From the NCBI RefSeq assembly GCF_022829365.1, contig NZ_JAKSYJ010000236.1, positions 124,001 to 188,000 of the forward strand: 64,000 bases of DNA, read 5' to 3'. A program made the position numbers and the translations under genes. Shown piece after piece: positions 9,105-18,012 of this stretch. The notes beneath the pieces are model-generated. The model made no database searches and was not told the DNA's origin. It worked only from the letters and a program-made list of their open reading frames with translations. Every line of letters begins with the position of its first letter. Within the stretch, counting starts at the first letter, position 1. The DNA comes from Methylobacterium sp. J-077 (GTDB lineage: Bacteria; Pseudomonadota; Alphaproteobacteria; Rhizobiales; Beijerinckiaceae).

Positions 9105-10136
9105 ATGGCGAATCAGATCGTGGCCGATGCGCGGAATGTGTCCGTGGACGTCTCGTTCCTCATGGCCGCCCACAATGCCGCCCCGTGGATCGAGACGGCG
9201 ATCCGCTCGGCCCTCGATCAGGCCGGCGTCGCGGTCGAGATCCTGGTGGTCGACGACGGGTCGACGGACGGGACCGGAGCCGTGCTGGCGCGGCTGGCGG
9301 CCGAGGACCCGCGCATCCACCGGATCCCCCTCGACGGGGGGCAGACCGGCACGCCACGCGGGCCGTCGGCCGCCCGGAATGCCGCCCTGGCAGCGGCGCG
9401 GGGCCGCTGGCTGGCGATCCTCGACGCGGACGACCTGATCGTCCCGGACCGGAGCCGGACGCTCCTGGATCTCGCCGCCGCCACCGATGCCGACCTCATC
9501 GCCGACAATCCGATTCCCTTCACCGGCAGCTTCGATCCGCACGGCGCCGGCATGCTGGATCGCGGCCGGGAGCCCTACCTGTTCACGGTCGATCTCGCGC
9601 AGTACCTCGCCTGCAACCGGATGCTCACCCCGGGGGTGAAGCTCGGCTATCTCAAGCCGATGCTGCGGGCCGAGTTCGTCCGGCGACACGGTCTCCGCTA
9701 CGATGCGGAAGTCCGGATCGGCGAGGACTTTCTGTTCTGCCTGGGCGCCCTCGCCGAAGGCGCCCGCTTCATCGTCAGTTCCTATGCCGGCTACGGTTAC
9801 CGGCGGGGCCCGGCCTCGCTGTCCCACCGGCTGCATCTGGCCGATATCCGGCGGCTCGACACGGCCTTCGCGGCCTGGGTCGCGCAGCGCGAGCGATCCG
9901 CCGAGATCCGGCAGGCTGCCCACGCCTATCGCGACAGCCTCGCCACCGCGCAGATCATCGCCCGGGTGATCGACACCGCACAAGCAGGCCGCTGGCTTCG
10001 AAGTGCCGGGCTGGCGCTCGCCCGGCCCAGGGCTTGGCGGTTCCTGACTGGTTCGCTGATGGAGGCGGCGGGCAAGCGCCTCGGCAGACGCCTCCGTCCC
10101 GCGATGCCGGCCGCGCTTCCCGTCGGACAGGGGTGA
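9105..10136 (+). CDS. Family 2 glycosyltransferase
   Basis: A 343 aa GT-A enzyme with VSFLMAAHNAAPWIETAI, ILVVDDGSTDGTG, GPSAARNAALAAARG and the metal-binding LDADD. A GEDFLF motif follows. It resembles the gene at 651-1739 (shared LKPMLR and GEDxL spacing), so the two may act in successive steps or on similar acceptors. ATG 9105 is chosen over an upstream start because the conserved domain begins about 15 residues later. The next gene starts 5 bp after the stop, so the pair is co-transcribed. Confidence 0.87.
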   Translation: MANQIVADARNVSVDVSFLMAAHNAAPWIETAIRSALDQAGVAVEILVVDDGSTDGTGAVLARLAAEDPRIHRIPLDGGQTGTPRGPSAARNAALAAARGRWLAILDADDLIVPDRSRTLLDLAAATDADLIADNPIPFTGSFDPHGAGMLDRGREPYLFTVDLAQYLACNRMLTPGVKLGYLKPMLRAEFVRRHGLRYDAEVRIGEDFLFCLGALAEGARFIVSSYAGYGYRRGPASLSHRLHLADIRRLDTAFAAWVAQRERSAEIRQAAHAYRDSLATAQIIARVIDTAQAGRWLRSAGLALARPRAWRFLTGSLMEAAGKRLGRRLRPAMPAALPVGQG

Positions 10137-10141
10137 ACCGC

Positions 10142-11074
10142 ATGCGCCTGTGCCTCTGCATCTGCACCTGCGAGCGCCCGGCGGGGCTGGCGCTGCTGCT
10201 CAGGGCCATCGACCAACAGAGCCTCGGCGGCCTCGCTGATTCCGCCCTGCGGATCCTGGTCGTCGACAACGGCCGCAGCGATGCGGCCATCCCGGTGGTC
10301 GAGGCCTACCGGAATGAGGGCCGCTTCCCGATCACCTACGCCCGGGAGCCGGTCCGGGGCCTGGCGGCGGTGCGCAACCGCAGCCTCACTGCGGCCGCCG
10401 CGCTCGGGGCCGACTGGCTCGCCCTGATCGACGACGACGAGGTCCCGGACCGGGACTGGCTGCGCAGCCTCCTCGACACCGCGCAGCGGACCGGGGCCGC
10501 GGCCTGCGTCGGCCCGGTGGTGCCGCTGTTCGACCGGGTCCCCCCGGCCTGGGCCACGGCCGGCGGGTTCTTCGCGAAAACCCTGCCGGTCCGCGACGGC
10601 CTGGTGACGGACGCCTACACGGCCAACGCCCTCGTGGACCTGCGGGTGGTCACGGCGCTCGGCCTGTCCTTCGACATGCGCTTCAACACCATGGGCGGCG
10701 AGGACACGTTCTTCTTCCACGCCCTCCTGCGCGCCGGGCACAGGATCGCCTGGGCGCCCGACGCGATCGTGTACGACAGCATCCCGGCGCACCGGATGCG
10801 GGTGCGCTGGCTGCTGGCCCGCTGGTACCGCAGCGGCAGCGTCGAGGCCTATCTCGGCCGCCTCCGGCCGGAGACGGTGAGCGGACGGCTCTCAAACGCC
10901 GCCCGGGGTCTGGCGCGCCTCGGCGGCGGCCTGGCGCGTCTCGGGATCGCCGGGCTGTCGCTCCGGCCCGCGACCCTGATCGGCGGCTTCTACACCCTCT
11001 GCCGCGGCGCCGGCCTGCTCGCCGCGGTGCTCGGCCTGAGCTACCGGGAATACCACCCGTCCCGGCACCGGTAG
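10142..11074 (+). CDS. ExoM-like family 2 glycosyltransferase
   Basis: A 310 aa enzyme opening with RLCLCICTCERPAGLALLL, typical of ExoM-type beta-glycosyltransferases. It has ILVVDNGRSD, GLAAVRNRSL, the metal-site variant LIDDDE, and MGGEDTFFF. A hydrophobic C-terminal segment could lie on the membrane. ATG 10142 has GGGGTGA 5 bp upstream. A GTG at 10133 overlaps the previous stop and is an alternative. It probably adds a sugar to the lipid-linked repeat unit. Confidence 0.85.
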   Translation: MRLCLCICTCERPAGLALLLRAIDQQSLGGLADSALRILVVDNGRSDAAIPVVEAYRNEGRFPITYAREPVRGLAAVRNRSLTAAAALGADWLALIDDDEVPDRDWLRSLLDTAQRTGAAACVGPVVPLFDRVPPAWATAGGFFAKTLPVRDGLVTDAYTANALVDLRVVTALGLSFDMRFNTMGGEDTFFFHALLRAGHRIAWAPDAIVYDSIPAHRMRVRWLLARWYRSGSVEAYLGRLRPETVSGRLSNAARGLARLGGGLARLGIAGLSLRPATLIGGFYTLCRGAGLLAAVLGLSYREYHPSRHR

Positions 11075-11082
11075 GCTGGGTT

Positions 11083-11133
11083 TCCAAAGGGATCAGCCTT
11101 TTGCCGGGGTTCGGGGCGGAGCCCCGAGAGTGC
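11083..11133 (+). repeat. Dispersed intergenic palindromic repeat, copy 2
   Basis: It contains CCAAAGGG-atca-GCCTTTTG and GGTTCGGGGCGGAGCCCCGAG, aligning with copy 1 at 5629-5731 in the opposite orientation. It lies just after the stop of the ExoM-like gene and may terminate the transcript. Confidence 0.65.
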
Positions 11134-11237
11134 CGGGTCGAGTGGTCGACATCAGACGCCTGGGCGCGATCGCGCGAGGCTGCTTGCGGCCCGACCTCGT
11201 CGTGAACTCGGATCGAGGCTGCCAGTCACTGGCTCGA

Positions 11238-11735
11238 TCAGCTTCGGCCAAGCGAATCCAGAGGTCCCGAATCGAGTTGCTTGAGAATCCGCGTCAGTGC
11301 CGCAACGTTGTTCTTGTCCTCGGCGCTTTCGAGCGCATCCTGGAGTACCAGGCGGATGTCCTCGGCTTCGACTTTTTCCATGTCCCAGTTCGGATAGAGA
11401 CGCTCGCGCTCTTCCTCGCTCTGGCTCAGCGAAACGATATCGTAATGGCGCGAATCGCCATGCAGGCTCGCGATCAGCTCCTGTATCTGCGAGGCCGGCC
11501 CCTCGATCCACTGAAAGAAGACGCCGCTGCCGAAAACCAGAATCCCGGTGATGCCGCGCGCGAGATTGTGGCGCTGGGCCGACCCGACGATGCGGCCGAC
11601 CTCGGCGTCGTCGACGCCGTCGGCGGCACGGCTGCAGTAGACATAATGATAGAGCGCGGGCAGCGCGGCTTCGTCCAACTCAGCGCCACGTGGAATGCCA
11701 TATTCGTCGAACATGGGTGGACTCGCTCTGTTCAT
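11238..11735 (-). CDS. BLUF-domain blue-light sensor
   Basis: A 165 aa stand-alone BLUF protein (FAD-based photoreceptor). The domain spans about residues 27-120 with the flavin-site residues in place: Tyr33 in YVYCSRA, Asn57 in QRHNLARGITG and Gln75 in VFFQWIEG, followed by a C-terminal YPNWDM carrying the semi-conserved Trp. The remaining 45 residues form a helical cap with no output domain, so it must signal by binding a partner. Start 11735 is chosen from several in-frame options; 11714 is also possible. Confidence 0.85.
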   Translation of the reverse strand: MNRASPPMFDEYGIPRGAELDEAALPALYHYVYCSRAADGVDDAEVGRIVGSAQRHNLARGITGILVFGSGVFFQWIEGPASQIQELIASLHGDSRHYDIVSLSQSEEERERLYPNWDMEKVEAEDIRLVLQDALESAEDKNNVAALTRILKQLDSGPLDSLGRS

Positions 11736-11870
11736 GCCGGGCAGGCCGTTCCGCCCGGTGCGTGAGCGGCAGGATAGCGCAACGGACCTGATTTGGAATC
11801 GGACCTGGTCTCCCGGGCTGTCGCGCGGACACCGAAGGTGCGGCACCGAGCCTGCGATGTCGGCCACCCG

Positions 11871-12310
11871 CTACCGCGTCGCGAACTTGATGCCGAGCGC
11901 CGCCTTGGCAACCAGGCCCGGGCTCGCGAGGGCGTCGAGATATTGCCGGTCGCGCTTGTCGAAGGCGTTCTGGACGATGAAGTCGGCCTTCACGCGGTCG
12001 TTGAGATCGTAGGACGCGAAGAGATCCACCAGCCCGTAGGCCTTCGTCTCGCGGTTCTTCGCGGCGCTGGGCAGGCCGGTCCGCGCATCCACGAGGTTCA
12101 GCCGTATGCCGAGTTCCAGGCGGTCGCCGAAGAACCGGAAGCCCAGCGTCGTGCTGATCCGGTCCGGCGGCACCGAGAGCAGGCTCTCGCGGGTGGCCCG
12201 GTCGCGGCCCTCGGTGTGGGTGGCGGCGAGCGTCACGAAGCCCCGGCCCCAATCGTAGGCGCCCTCCAGCTCGACGCCGGAGAGGTCGGCCCGGGCGAGA
12301 TTGCGGTACT
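11871..12310 (-). pseudogene. TonB-dependent (hemin) receptor, C-terminal remnant
   Basis: The last 140 or so residues of an outer-membrane beta-barrel receptor remain: strands such as TTLGFRFFGDRLELGIRL and LFASYDLNDRVKADFIVQNAFDK, ending in a terminal aromatic strand ALGIKFATR. Upstream the frame hits a TAG at a sharp break near 12,310 (sequence ACTAGT), and the plug domain, signal peptide and most strands are missing. It lies directly after hmuV, so it was most likely the hemin receptor of this operon, lost by deletion. Confidence 0.8.
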
Positions 12311-12420
12311 AGTCCGGTCGCGACAGTTCAACGCAACTGTCCTGGTTAACCGTCAGGCTGCAATGCTTCGAATGTACCCCTGCCGCACCTCACACCACTT
12401 CCAAATGGCGCGATCGGGGA

Positions 12421-13245
12421 TCAACTTTGTTGCGAATTGGCAACATTCCGGTGCGGCAGGATGAACGGCTGATCGGGGCCGGGGATTTTTCCGACCGGCC
12501 AGCGCACCCCGAACACCCGGGCGATCAGCGCGTCCCGCAGCACCTCCGCGGGGCGGCCGGCGGCGACCAGCCGGCCGGCGTCGAGGACCAGCAGGGTGTC
12601 GGCATAGGCGGCCGCGAGGTTGAGATCGTGCAGGATCGCCACCACGGCGACGCCGGAGGCCGCGAGAGCCGCGGCGGCGTCGAGGAGCGCCCCCTGGTGA
12701 TTCAGGTCGAGGCTCGCGGTCGGCTCGTCGAGGAACAGCACCTGCCGGGCGGACACCGTGCGCCCGGCCTCCATCTGGCAGAGCACCCGGGCGAACTGCA
12801 CCCGCGCCTGCTCGCCGCCGGACAGCGTCGGGTAGGCCCGGGCCGCGAGATGGGCCACGTCGGCCCGGTCGAGGGCGCGGGCCAGGATCGCGTCGCGGTC
12901 CCGGGCCTTGAGGCCCCGGCCGATGCCGTCGAGGCCGATCCGGGCCACGTCGGCGGCGGCGAACGGGAAGGCGAGGCGTGCGGCCTGCGGCAGCACCGCC
13001 CGCATCCCGGCGAGCCGCCAGGCCGGGATCGTGCCCACCGCCTCGCCCCCGTAGGCGACCCGCCCGCGCGTCGGGCGCAGTTCGCCGCAGAGCAGGCGCA
13101 GCAGGGTCGACTTGCCGGCGCCGTTCGGGCCGACGATCACCTGCAGGGAGCCGGCCGCCACATCGAGGGACACGGCGCGCACGAGGTCGCGCCCGGCCAC
13201 CGTGACGGTGAGGTCGCGGGCGGAGAGCAGGGCCGGCTCAGGCAT
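12421..13245 (-). CDS. hmuV: Hemin ABC transporter ATP-binding protein
   Basis: A 274 aa ATPase that powers hemin import across the inner membrane. Walker A GPNGAGKST, signature LSGGEQARVQFAR, Walker B VLFLDEPTASLD and the H-loop ILHDLNLAA are all present. The first codons overlap the end of hmuU by 8 bp, as usual in hmuTUV operons. The C-terminal QPFILPHR is typical of HmuV. Confidence 0.92.
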   Translation of the reverse strand: MPEPALLSARDLTVTVAGRDLVRAVSLDVAAGSLQVIVGPNGAGKSTLLRLLCGELRPTRGRVAYGGEAVGTIPAWRLAGMRAVLPQAARLAFPFAAADVARIGLDGIGRGLKARDRDAILARALDRADVAHLAARAYPTLSGGEQARVQFARVLCQMEAGRTVSARQVLFLDEPTASLDLNHQGALLDAAAALAASGVAVVAILHDLNLAAAYADTLLVLDAGRLVAAGRPAEVLRDALIARVFGVRWPVGKIPGPDQPFILPHRNVANSQQS

Positions 13246-14293
13246 CGGTGGCGACCCGCACCCGACCGAGCAGCAGCCACAGGAACACCGGCGCGCCGAC
13301 GAGCGCGGTGACGATCCCGATCGGGAGCTCGGCCGGCGCCGCGACCAGCCGGGCGACGACGTCGGCCAGCACCAGGAACGCGCCGCCGAGCAGCGCCGAG
13401 GCCGGCAGCAGCAGGCGATGCTCCGGGCCGATCGCCAGCCGCAAGACGTGCGGCACCACCAGGCCGACGAAGCCGATCACCCCGGCGCCGGCCACGCTCG
13501 CACCGACCGCGACGGCGACCAGGAGGATGCAGGCGCGCTTCAGGCGCTCCACCGGGATGCCGAGATGGAACGCCTCGGCCTCCCCCAGCACCAGGGCGTT
13601 GAGGCCGCGGCCGAGGAACGGCACCGCGACCAGCACCGGCAGGATCAGCGGCGCCGAGGCCGCGACCTTGCCCCAGGTGGCGCCGCCGAGGCTGCCCAGC
13701 GACCAGAAGGTGAGGTCGCGCAATTGCCGGTCGTCGCTGGCATAGGTCAGCAGGCCGGTGAGCGCGCCGCTCAGCGCCCCCAGGGCGATGCCGGCGAGCA
13801 GCATCGTGGCCACCGCGGTCCGGCCGGAGCGCGTCGCCAATCCGTAGAGGATCAGAGTTGCGCCCAGTCCCCCCAGGAAGGCGCCGGCCGGCAGGACTAG
13901 GTAGGGCAGCGGCCCCGGCAGGCCGGCATAGGCGAGCAGCCGGTCGCCCAGCACGATGATGCACGCGGCGGCGAATCCCGCCCCCGACGAGACCCCGACG
14001 AGCGCCGGATCGGCCAGAGGATTGCGGAACAGCCCCTGCATCAGCGCCCCCGAGACCGCCAGCCCGGCGCCGATCATCAGGCCCAGCAGGGTCCGGGGCA
14101 GCCGGATGTTGAGGACCACCAGGGCGTCCCGGGCGAGCGCCGGATCGCCCGAGCTTCCGGTGAGCACCGCCAAGACCCGCTCCGGCGGGATGCGGATCGC
14201 CCCGAGGCTCACCGAGAGCAGCGCGACGGCCAACATCAGCAGGGTGAGCGCCGCCAGCACCCACGGCAGGGCGGCGCGGTGGTTCAGCGGCAT
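13238..14293 (-). CDS. hmuU: Hemin ABC transporter permease (FecCD family)
   Basis: A 351 aa inner-membrane permease with about ten hydrophobic segments. Family landmarks include IRLPRTLLGLMIGAGLAVSGALMQGLFRNPLADPALVGVSSGA split over the early helices and GFVGLVVPHVLRL, the coupling region to the ATPase. It works with HmuV and the HmuT binding protein. Confidence 0.93.
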   Translation of the reverse strand: MPLNHRAALPWVLAALTLLMLAVALLSVSLGAIRIPPERVLAVLTGSSGDPALARDALVVLNIRLPRTLLGLMIGAGLAVSGALMQGLFRNPLADPALVGVSSGAGFAAACIIVLGDRLLAYAGLPGPLPYLVLPAGAFLGGLGATLILYGLATRSGRTAVATMLLAGIALGALSGALTGLLTYASDDRQLRDLTFWSLGSLGGATWGKVAASAPLILPVLVAVPFLGRGLNALVLGEAEAFHLGIPVERLKRACILLVAVAVGASVAGAGVIGFVGLVVPHVLRLAIGPEHRLLLPASALLGGAFLVLADVVARLVAAPAELPIGIVTALVGAPVFLWLLLGRVRVATDA

Positions 14294-14393
14294 AGCGGCC
14301 GGCTCACGGTGTGGGACGCCTCACGCGACCCCCTCCCTCCTTCAGTAACGGCGACACGGCTCACGGATCGGCTTGCGAAGGACGCCACGGGCT

Positions 14394-14490
14394 CCCTCTC
14401 CCGTTCGGGAGAGGGTTGGGGTGAGAGATCAGGTCTATCCGGAGAGGTCGCCCTCCTCACCCTGTCCCTCTCCCGCACGGGAGAGGGGAC
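14394..14490 (+). repeat. Two palindromic GGGAGAGGG-type repeats
   Basis: CCCTCTCCCG-tt-CGGGAGAGGG (14394-14415) and CCCTCTCCCG-ca-CGGGAGAGGG (14466-14487) are near-identical hairpins 72 bp apart in the gap between hmuT and hmuU. They are REP-like intergenic repeats and may protect or attenuate the operon mRNA. Confidence 0.75.
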
Positions 14491-14557
14491 CCGTGCCACA
14501 TCCGGCATCCTGTAGATCCGACAGACTGCAAAGAGGTGAGGGAGAGATGCGGTGCCC

Positions 14558-15439
14558 TCACTCACCCGGCAGGCCCGGGTAGACCGCGCGCATCAGCGCG
14601 GTGGCGGCCTCGGGCGTGCGCGGCCCGAAGCCCAAGAGGTAGAGGCCGTCCATGGCGATGAGCCGGCCCTGGGACGCGGCGGGGGTGCGGCCCAGGGCGG
14701 TGTCGGGGGCGAAGACGGTCTCGGGCTTGGGCGGCTCCGGGCCGTTCTGCATCATCACCACCGCGTCGGGCGCGGCGTCCACGATGGCTTCGTCGGTCAT
14801 CGGCTTGAACCCGGCGACGCCGGCGGCCGCGTTGGTGATGCCGGCGAGCGTCAGGATGCCGTCCGCCGTCGACCCGGTGCCGCCCACGACCGTGCGGCCG
14901 CCCTGGAGGGACAGGACCACGATCGCCCGGGCCGGCTTCTCGATCCGGGCGCGTCTGGCCGCCAACTCGGCGAAGCGGGCCCGCACCTCGGCGGCGAGGG
15001 CCTCGGCCTCATGCTCCAGGCCGACGAGGCGGCCGATGACGGCGATCTTGTCGAGGACGCCCTCCGGGCTCGGCGGCTCGGTCACGGTCTCGACGCGCAG
15101 GCCGGCCTCGCGCAGCTGGGCCAGGACCGGGGGCGGGCCGGCGCCGTCGGCGGCGATCACCAGGTCGGGCCCGCAGGCGAGCAGACCCTCGGCCGAGAGC
15201 GCCCGCAGGTAGCCGACATTCGGCTTCTCGCGCAGGGCCTCGGGCGGGTAGAGGCTGGTGGTATCGACCGCGACGATCCGGGGGCCGGCGCCGATTCGGT
15301 ACAGGATCTCGGTGACGGCGCCCCCGAGCGAGGCGATCCGGGCGGCGGTCGCCGACGCGGCAGCGCCCAGGGGGGCGAGAGCCGCCGTCGCGGCGGCGGC
15401 GAGGAGGGCGCGGCGCGACCAGGCATGCGGCATCGTCAT
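14558..15439 (-). CDS. hmuT: Periplasmic hemin-binding protein
   Basis: A 293 aa substrate-binding protein of the BtuF/HmuT class. The N-terminus (SRRALLAAAATAALAPLGAAA) looks like a Tat or Sec signal. The mature part shows ARIASLGGAVTEILYRIGAG and VGYLRALSAEGLLACGPDLV, the usual family start. It delivers hemin to HmuUV. ATG 15439 overlaps the hemP stop (ATGA). A 264 bp repeat-bearing gap separates it from hmuU. Confidence 0.9.
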   Translation of the reverse strand: MTMPHAWSRRALLAAAATAALAPLGAAASATAARIASLGGAVTEILYRIGAGPRIVAVDTTSLYPPEALREKPNVGYLRALSAEGLLACGPDLVIAADGAGPPPVLAQLREAGLRVETVTEPPSPEGVLDKIAVIGRLVGLEHEAEALAAEVRARFAELAARRARIEKPARAIVVLSLQGGRTVVGGTGSTADGILTLAGITNAAAGVAGFKPMTDEAIVDAAPDAVVMMQNGPEPPKPETVFAPDTALGRTPAASQGRLIAMDGLYLLGFGPRTPEAATALMRAVYPGLPGE

Positions 15440-15648
15440 TTGGTCAGGATCAGCTTGTCGCTGGCGGTGATGCGGAGCCGGTAGCGCTGGCCGGCATGCC
15501 GGATGACGACCTCGCGGTGCCCCCGCAGGAGGTTTGCCGACACGATCTCCTCGTCCCGCTCCAAGGCCAACGCCCGGAGCGGCAGGCTGGGATCCCCGCG
15601 GCCCTCGCCGCGCGCTCCCGGATTCTCATCCCCGTCCAGACCGGACAT
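15436..15648 (-). CDS. hemP: Hemin uptake protein HemP/HmuP
   Basis: A 70 aa protein whose last 40 residues match the HemP domain: a strand pair with REVVIRHAGQRYRLRITASDKLILTK. In rhizobia and Bradyrhizobium, HmuP is needed to express the hemin receptor. It is the first gene of the operon and overlaps hmuT by 4 bp. Confidence 0.88.
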   Translation of the reverse strand: MSGLDGDENPGARGEGRGDPSLPLRALALERDEEIVSANLLRGHREVVIRHAGQRYRLRITASDKLILTK

Positions 15649-15671
15649 GCTCGGAACGCCTCACGTTCGTT

Positions 15672-15696
15672 CTTTGTAAATCTTCAAACTACAAAG
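15672..15696 (-). promoter_or_regulatory. Inverted repeat upstream of hemP, possible iron or heme regulator site
   Basis: CTTTGTA (15672-15678) and TACAAAG (15690-15696) form a perfect 7 bp inverted repeat with an 11 bp spacer, 24 bp upstream of the hemP start. Its position suits an operator of the hemin operon. It does not match a Fur or Irr box I can name. Confidence 0.45.
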
Positions 15697-15951
15697 ACAC
15701 ATGGCAGAGATCGAACCATAGGGGCGCCCAGCGGCAAATACCAGAGCCCTTGCGGCCCGGATAATCTTGCGCAGATCCGGTCTAGTCTGATTGATCTTCG
15801 CGGCGATACATCGTCGCGGGCGCGGTGAAAAACTGCAACACGGCGCGCGACGCTTGGCCGGCAATCGGTCGATCCGCCGCTGCGGGCCACGAAAATAGAC
15901 GCGGTTTTCCGGGATCGAGCCGGCGTCAGGCCTCCCGGATCCGCGGCGGCC
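15697..15951 (+). other. Intergenic region, no gene seen
   Basis: Upstream flank of the hemin operon and downstream flank of the small membrane gene. No coding frame or further motif stands out. Confidence 0.4.
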
Positions 15952-16110
15952 TCAGCCGAACAGGGGCAGGCCCGCACCGATGATGACGAGTCCGAGCACG
16001 ATCAGGCTGCCGCCCGCGCTCTCCAGGGCCGCCTGCTGCACCGATCGCCGCGGGGCGATGCCCGCCAGGGTCGCGCCGGTGACGAGGCAGAGGACGCTGA
16101 GAATGGTCAT
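15952..16110 (-). CDS. Small two-helix membrane protein, 52 aa
   Basis: Starts MTILSVLCLVTGATLAGIAP and ends IVLGLVIIGAGLPLFG: two hydrophobic helices joined by a basic and polar loop (RRSVQQAALES). Function unknown. The start codon at 16110 is followed directly by the hydrophobic segment, which supports it over longer versions. Confidence 0.6.
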   Translation of the reverse strand: MTILSVLCLVTGATLAGIAPRRSVQQAALESAGGSLIVLGLVIIGAGLPLFG

Positions 16111-16290
16111 GGCAGGCGCCTCGGCGGCCGGATTTACGGACACGCGCAACGGTTTCAGTGCGGATAAGGATGCAGCGTCGACGTTAACGAACGCCCCTCG
16201 CCGCTCCGGCCCCGCCAGCCGCGGCGAGCCGTCCCGGGCCGCGGTTTTGCGTCATCCCGAAACACGGCAACCCTCCCGCGGGATGATGCG

Positions 16291-17343
16291 CTAAGGCCGC
16301 GGGAATCGCTGGAGGTCGATCTCGATGGCGACCCGGTCGGCGCTGATCGCGGAGAACCGGATCCCGGTCCCCTCGAACGTCCGCCGCACCGCCTGCCGGA
16401 TCCGCGGACGCGGGCTCTCGCCGAACTCCTCCATCCGCCGGACGCTGGAGCCCGAGACGCCCGAGGCCGCCGCGAGGTCGTGAATCGACCAGCCGATCAC
16501 CGCCCGGGCGCCACGGATCAGCGGCCCGATCACCGCATCGGGCACCGTGTCGCGCGCGTCGTCCGGGACGGCGAGCACGAGGCCGAACCATTCGCGCACG
16601 GCCCCTTCGGGATTGATCTGCGGCGCTCCCCGGCCGCTGAACCGTCGGTACCGGCCGTCAGCGCCGCGGACCCGATACTCCGCGCGGTAGGGCGCGCCGG
16701 TGGTCCGGGCGGACCGCCAAGCGGCCGTCACGGCCTGGCGATCGTCGGGATGAACCGCGTCGAGCCAGCCCGTCCCGGCCATCTCCGCGGCACTCTGCCC
16801 GGTCAGGTACCCCCAGCCGGCCGCCATCTCGATCTCCCCGGCCGGAAGCGCCGACCAGGTCGCGGCGGCGACCGCGCGCAGGACGCCGGTCTGGCGGGCC
16901 TGCATCCACGCCGCGATCTGCCGGGCCTCGTGCGTCGCCGTGGTGTCGAGCAGGATGCCGTCGATCCGGGCCAGCCGGGCGTCGGATCCGAGCACCACCT
17001 CGGTCTTCAGGGCGACCCACCGGACCGTCTGGTCGGGCCGGATGATCCGGAATTCCCGATCGACCGCGTGGCCGCTCCGGAGCAGGTCCCACAGGTCGGA
17101 CTGGGCGGCCTCGTCGTCGGGGTGGATCAGCCGGCGGAACAGGCCGCGCAGCTCGTCCGCGGGCGGAAGTCCGGTCATCCGGTAGAAGCCCGGGGAGCCC
17201 CAGAGCCTGCAGGTCGCGATCTCCAGCGACCAGAAGCCGAGCCCGCCCCGCTCCTCCACGAGCTTCAACATCTGGCCGGACGATAAGGGAATTCTTTCTG
17301 CGGCATTATCATTATGGAACGCAGCAATAGGATCGTGATTCAT
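16291..17343 (-). CDS. PAS-domain protein with C-terminal helix-turn-helix
   Basis: About 350 aa with two PAS/PAC units. The first runs around WSLEIATCRLWGSPGFYRMTG to WVALKTEVV, with FRRLIHPDD. The second runs around LTGQSAAEMAG to DGRYRRFSGRG, with WLDAVHPDD. The C-terminal 75 residues resemble an XRE-type helix-turn-helix (LIRGARAVIGWSIHDLAAASGVS). This suggests a one-component regulator sensing a small ligand, light or redox state. The start is uncertain: ATG 17343 and ATG 17370 are both possible. Confidence 0.75.
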   Translation of the reverse strand: MNHDPIAAFHNDNAAERIPLSSGQMLKLVEERGGLGFWSLEIATCRLWGSPGFYRMTGLPPADELRGLFRRLIHPDDEAAQSDLWDLLRSGHAVDREFRIIRPDQTVRWVALKTEVVLGSDARLARIDGILLDTTATHEARQIAAWMQARQTGVLRAVAAATWSALPAGEIEMAAGWGYLTGQSAAEMAGTGWLDAVHPDDRQAVTAAWRSARTTGAPYRAEYRVRGADGRYRRFSGRGAPQINPEGAVREWFGLVLAVPDDARDTVPDAVIGPLIRGARAVIGWSIHDLAAASGVSGSSVRRMEEFGESPRPRIRQAVRRTFEGTGIRFSAISADRVAIEIDLQRFPRP

Positions 17344-18012
17344 CTGTATAAGCTCAGGCTCACCATACATCGATCGGATCAAGATCCGCAGAAATCGAAA
17401 TCCAATCTGTTATGAGCCACTCCGTATAGTATTGCATCCCCTGATCTGTAGCGCAGCCGCGGCCCCCACCACTAGCTCAAGCGAAGCAGGCCATCACTGT
17501 CGCGCCGGCATGGCACCGGGCAGCGCCGCCTGGTTCGACCTGCTCGGCGACGGCGATAGCGCGTGATCCAGTCGGCATCATGCCGGGACGTCCGGAACGT
17601 GTCCACGCCGCCCCCCCAGATTCGACGTGAAGTTGGCTTGACATTCTGGGGCAATCTCAGGTCATCGTCGCTCTTATCTAAGCAATGATGGAAAATGAGC
17701 TGATTTTGATCAGAAGCAATCGTTCAGAGAAGATTTTCCGATTGCCTGATCAGATTTCAATCAGATAAAAATCTTGTGCATCTGCAACTTTTCGATAAAG
17801 ATTATATCGGCGTTAGGTTATGCCTGTCATCTTATATTGTGAAGACGAAACGGACTGACATATTTTAAATATATTTGTATAGCATTACTGAATATAGGTC
17901 TAGAAAATACACGACTAAAAGATACCGATCGAATATCAATATTCCGGCCCCTCTTCAGGGGCAGGAAATTCTCTGAACCCGGCACTCTGACCCCGACATA
18001 AGGCGTCGACCC
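17344..18012 (+). other. AT-rich intergenic region ahead of the chemoreceptor
   Basis: No convincing gene. From about 17,640 to 17,940 the sequence is strikingly AT-rich against GC-rich flanks, with repeated TGATCAGA words and an imperfect inverted repeat (17708-17751). It is the probable promoter region of the chemoreceptor and, before the element inserted, of the che operon. Confidence 0.5.
17708..17751 (+). promoter_or_regulatory. Imperfect inverted repeat in the chemoreceptor upstream region
   Basis: GATCAG-aa-GCAATCG (17708-17722) faces CGATTGC-CTGATC (17739-17751) around a 16 nt spacer. It may be an operator or an mRNA leader structure. Confidence 0.4.

Noticed and set aside
8789..11074. 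A 761-codon frame covering both glycosyltransferases
   Set aside because: The first 450 codons are a shadow of the 9105-10136 gene. Only the part from 10142 shows glycosyltransferase motifs.
14284..14582. Short frames between hmuT and hmuU on both strands
   Set aside because: They consist mostly of the palindromic GGGAGAGGG repeats and have no ribosome binding site.
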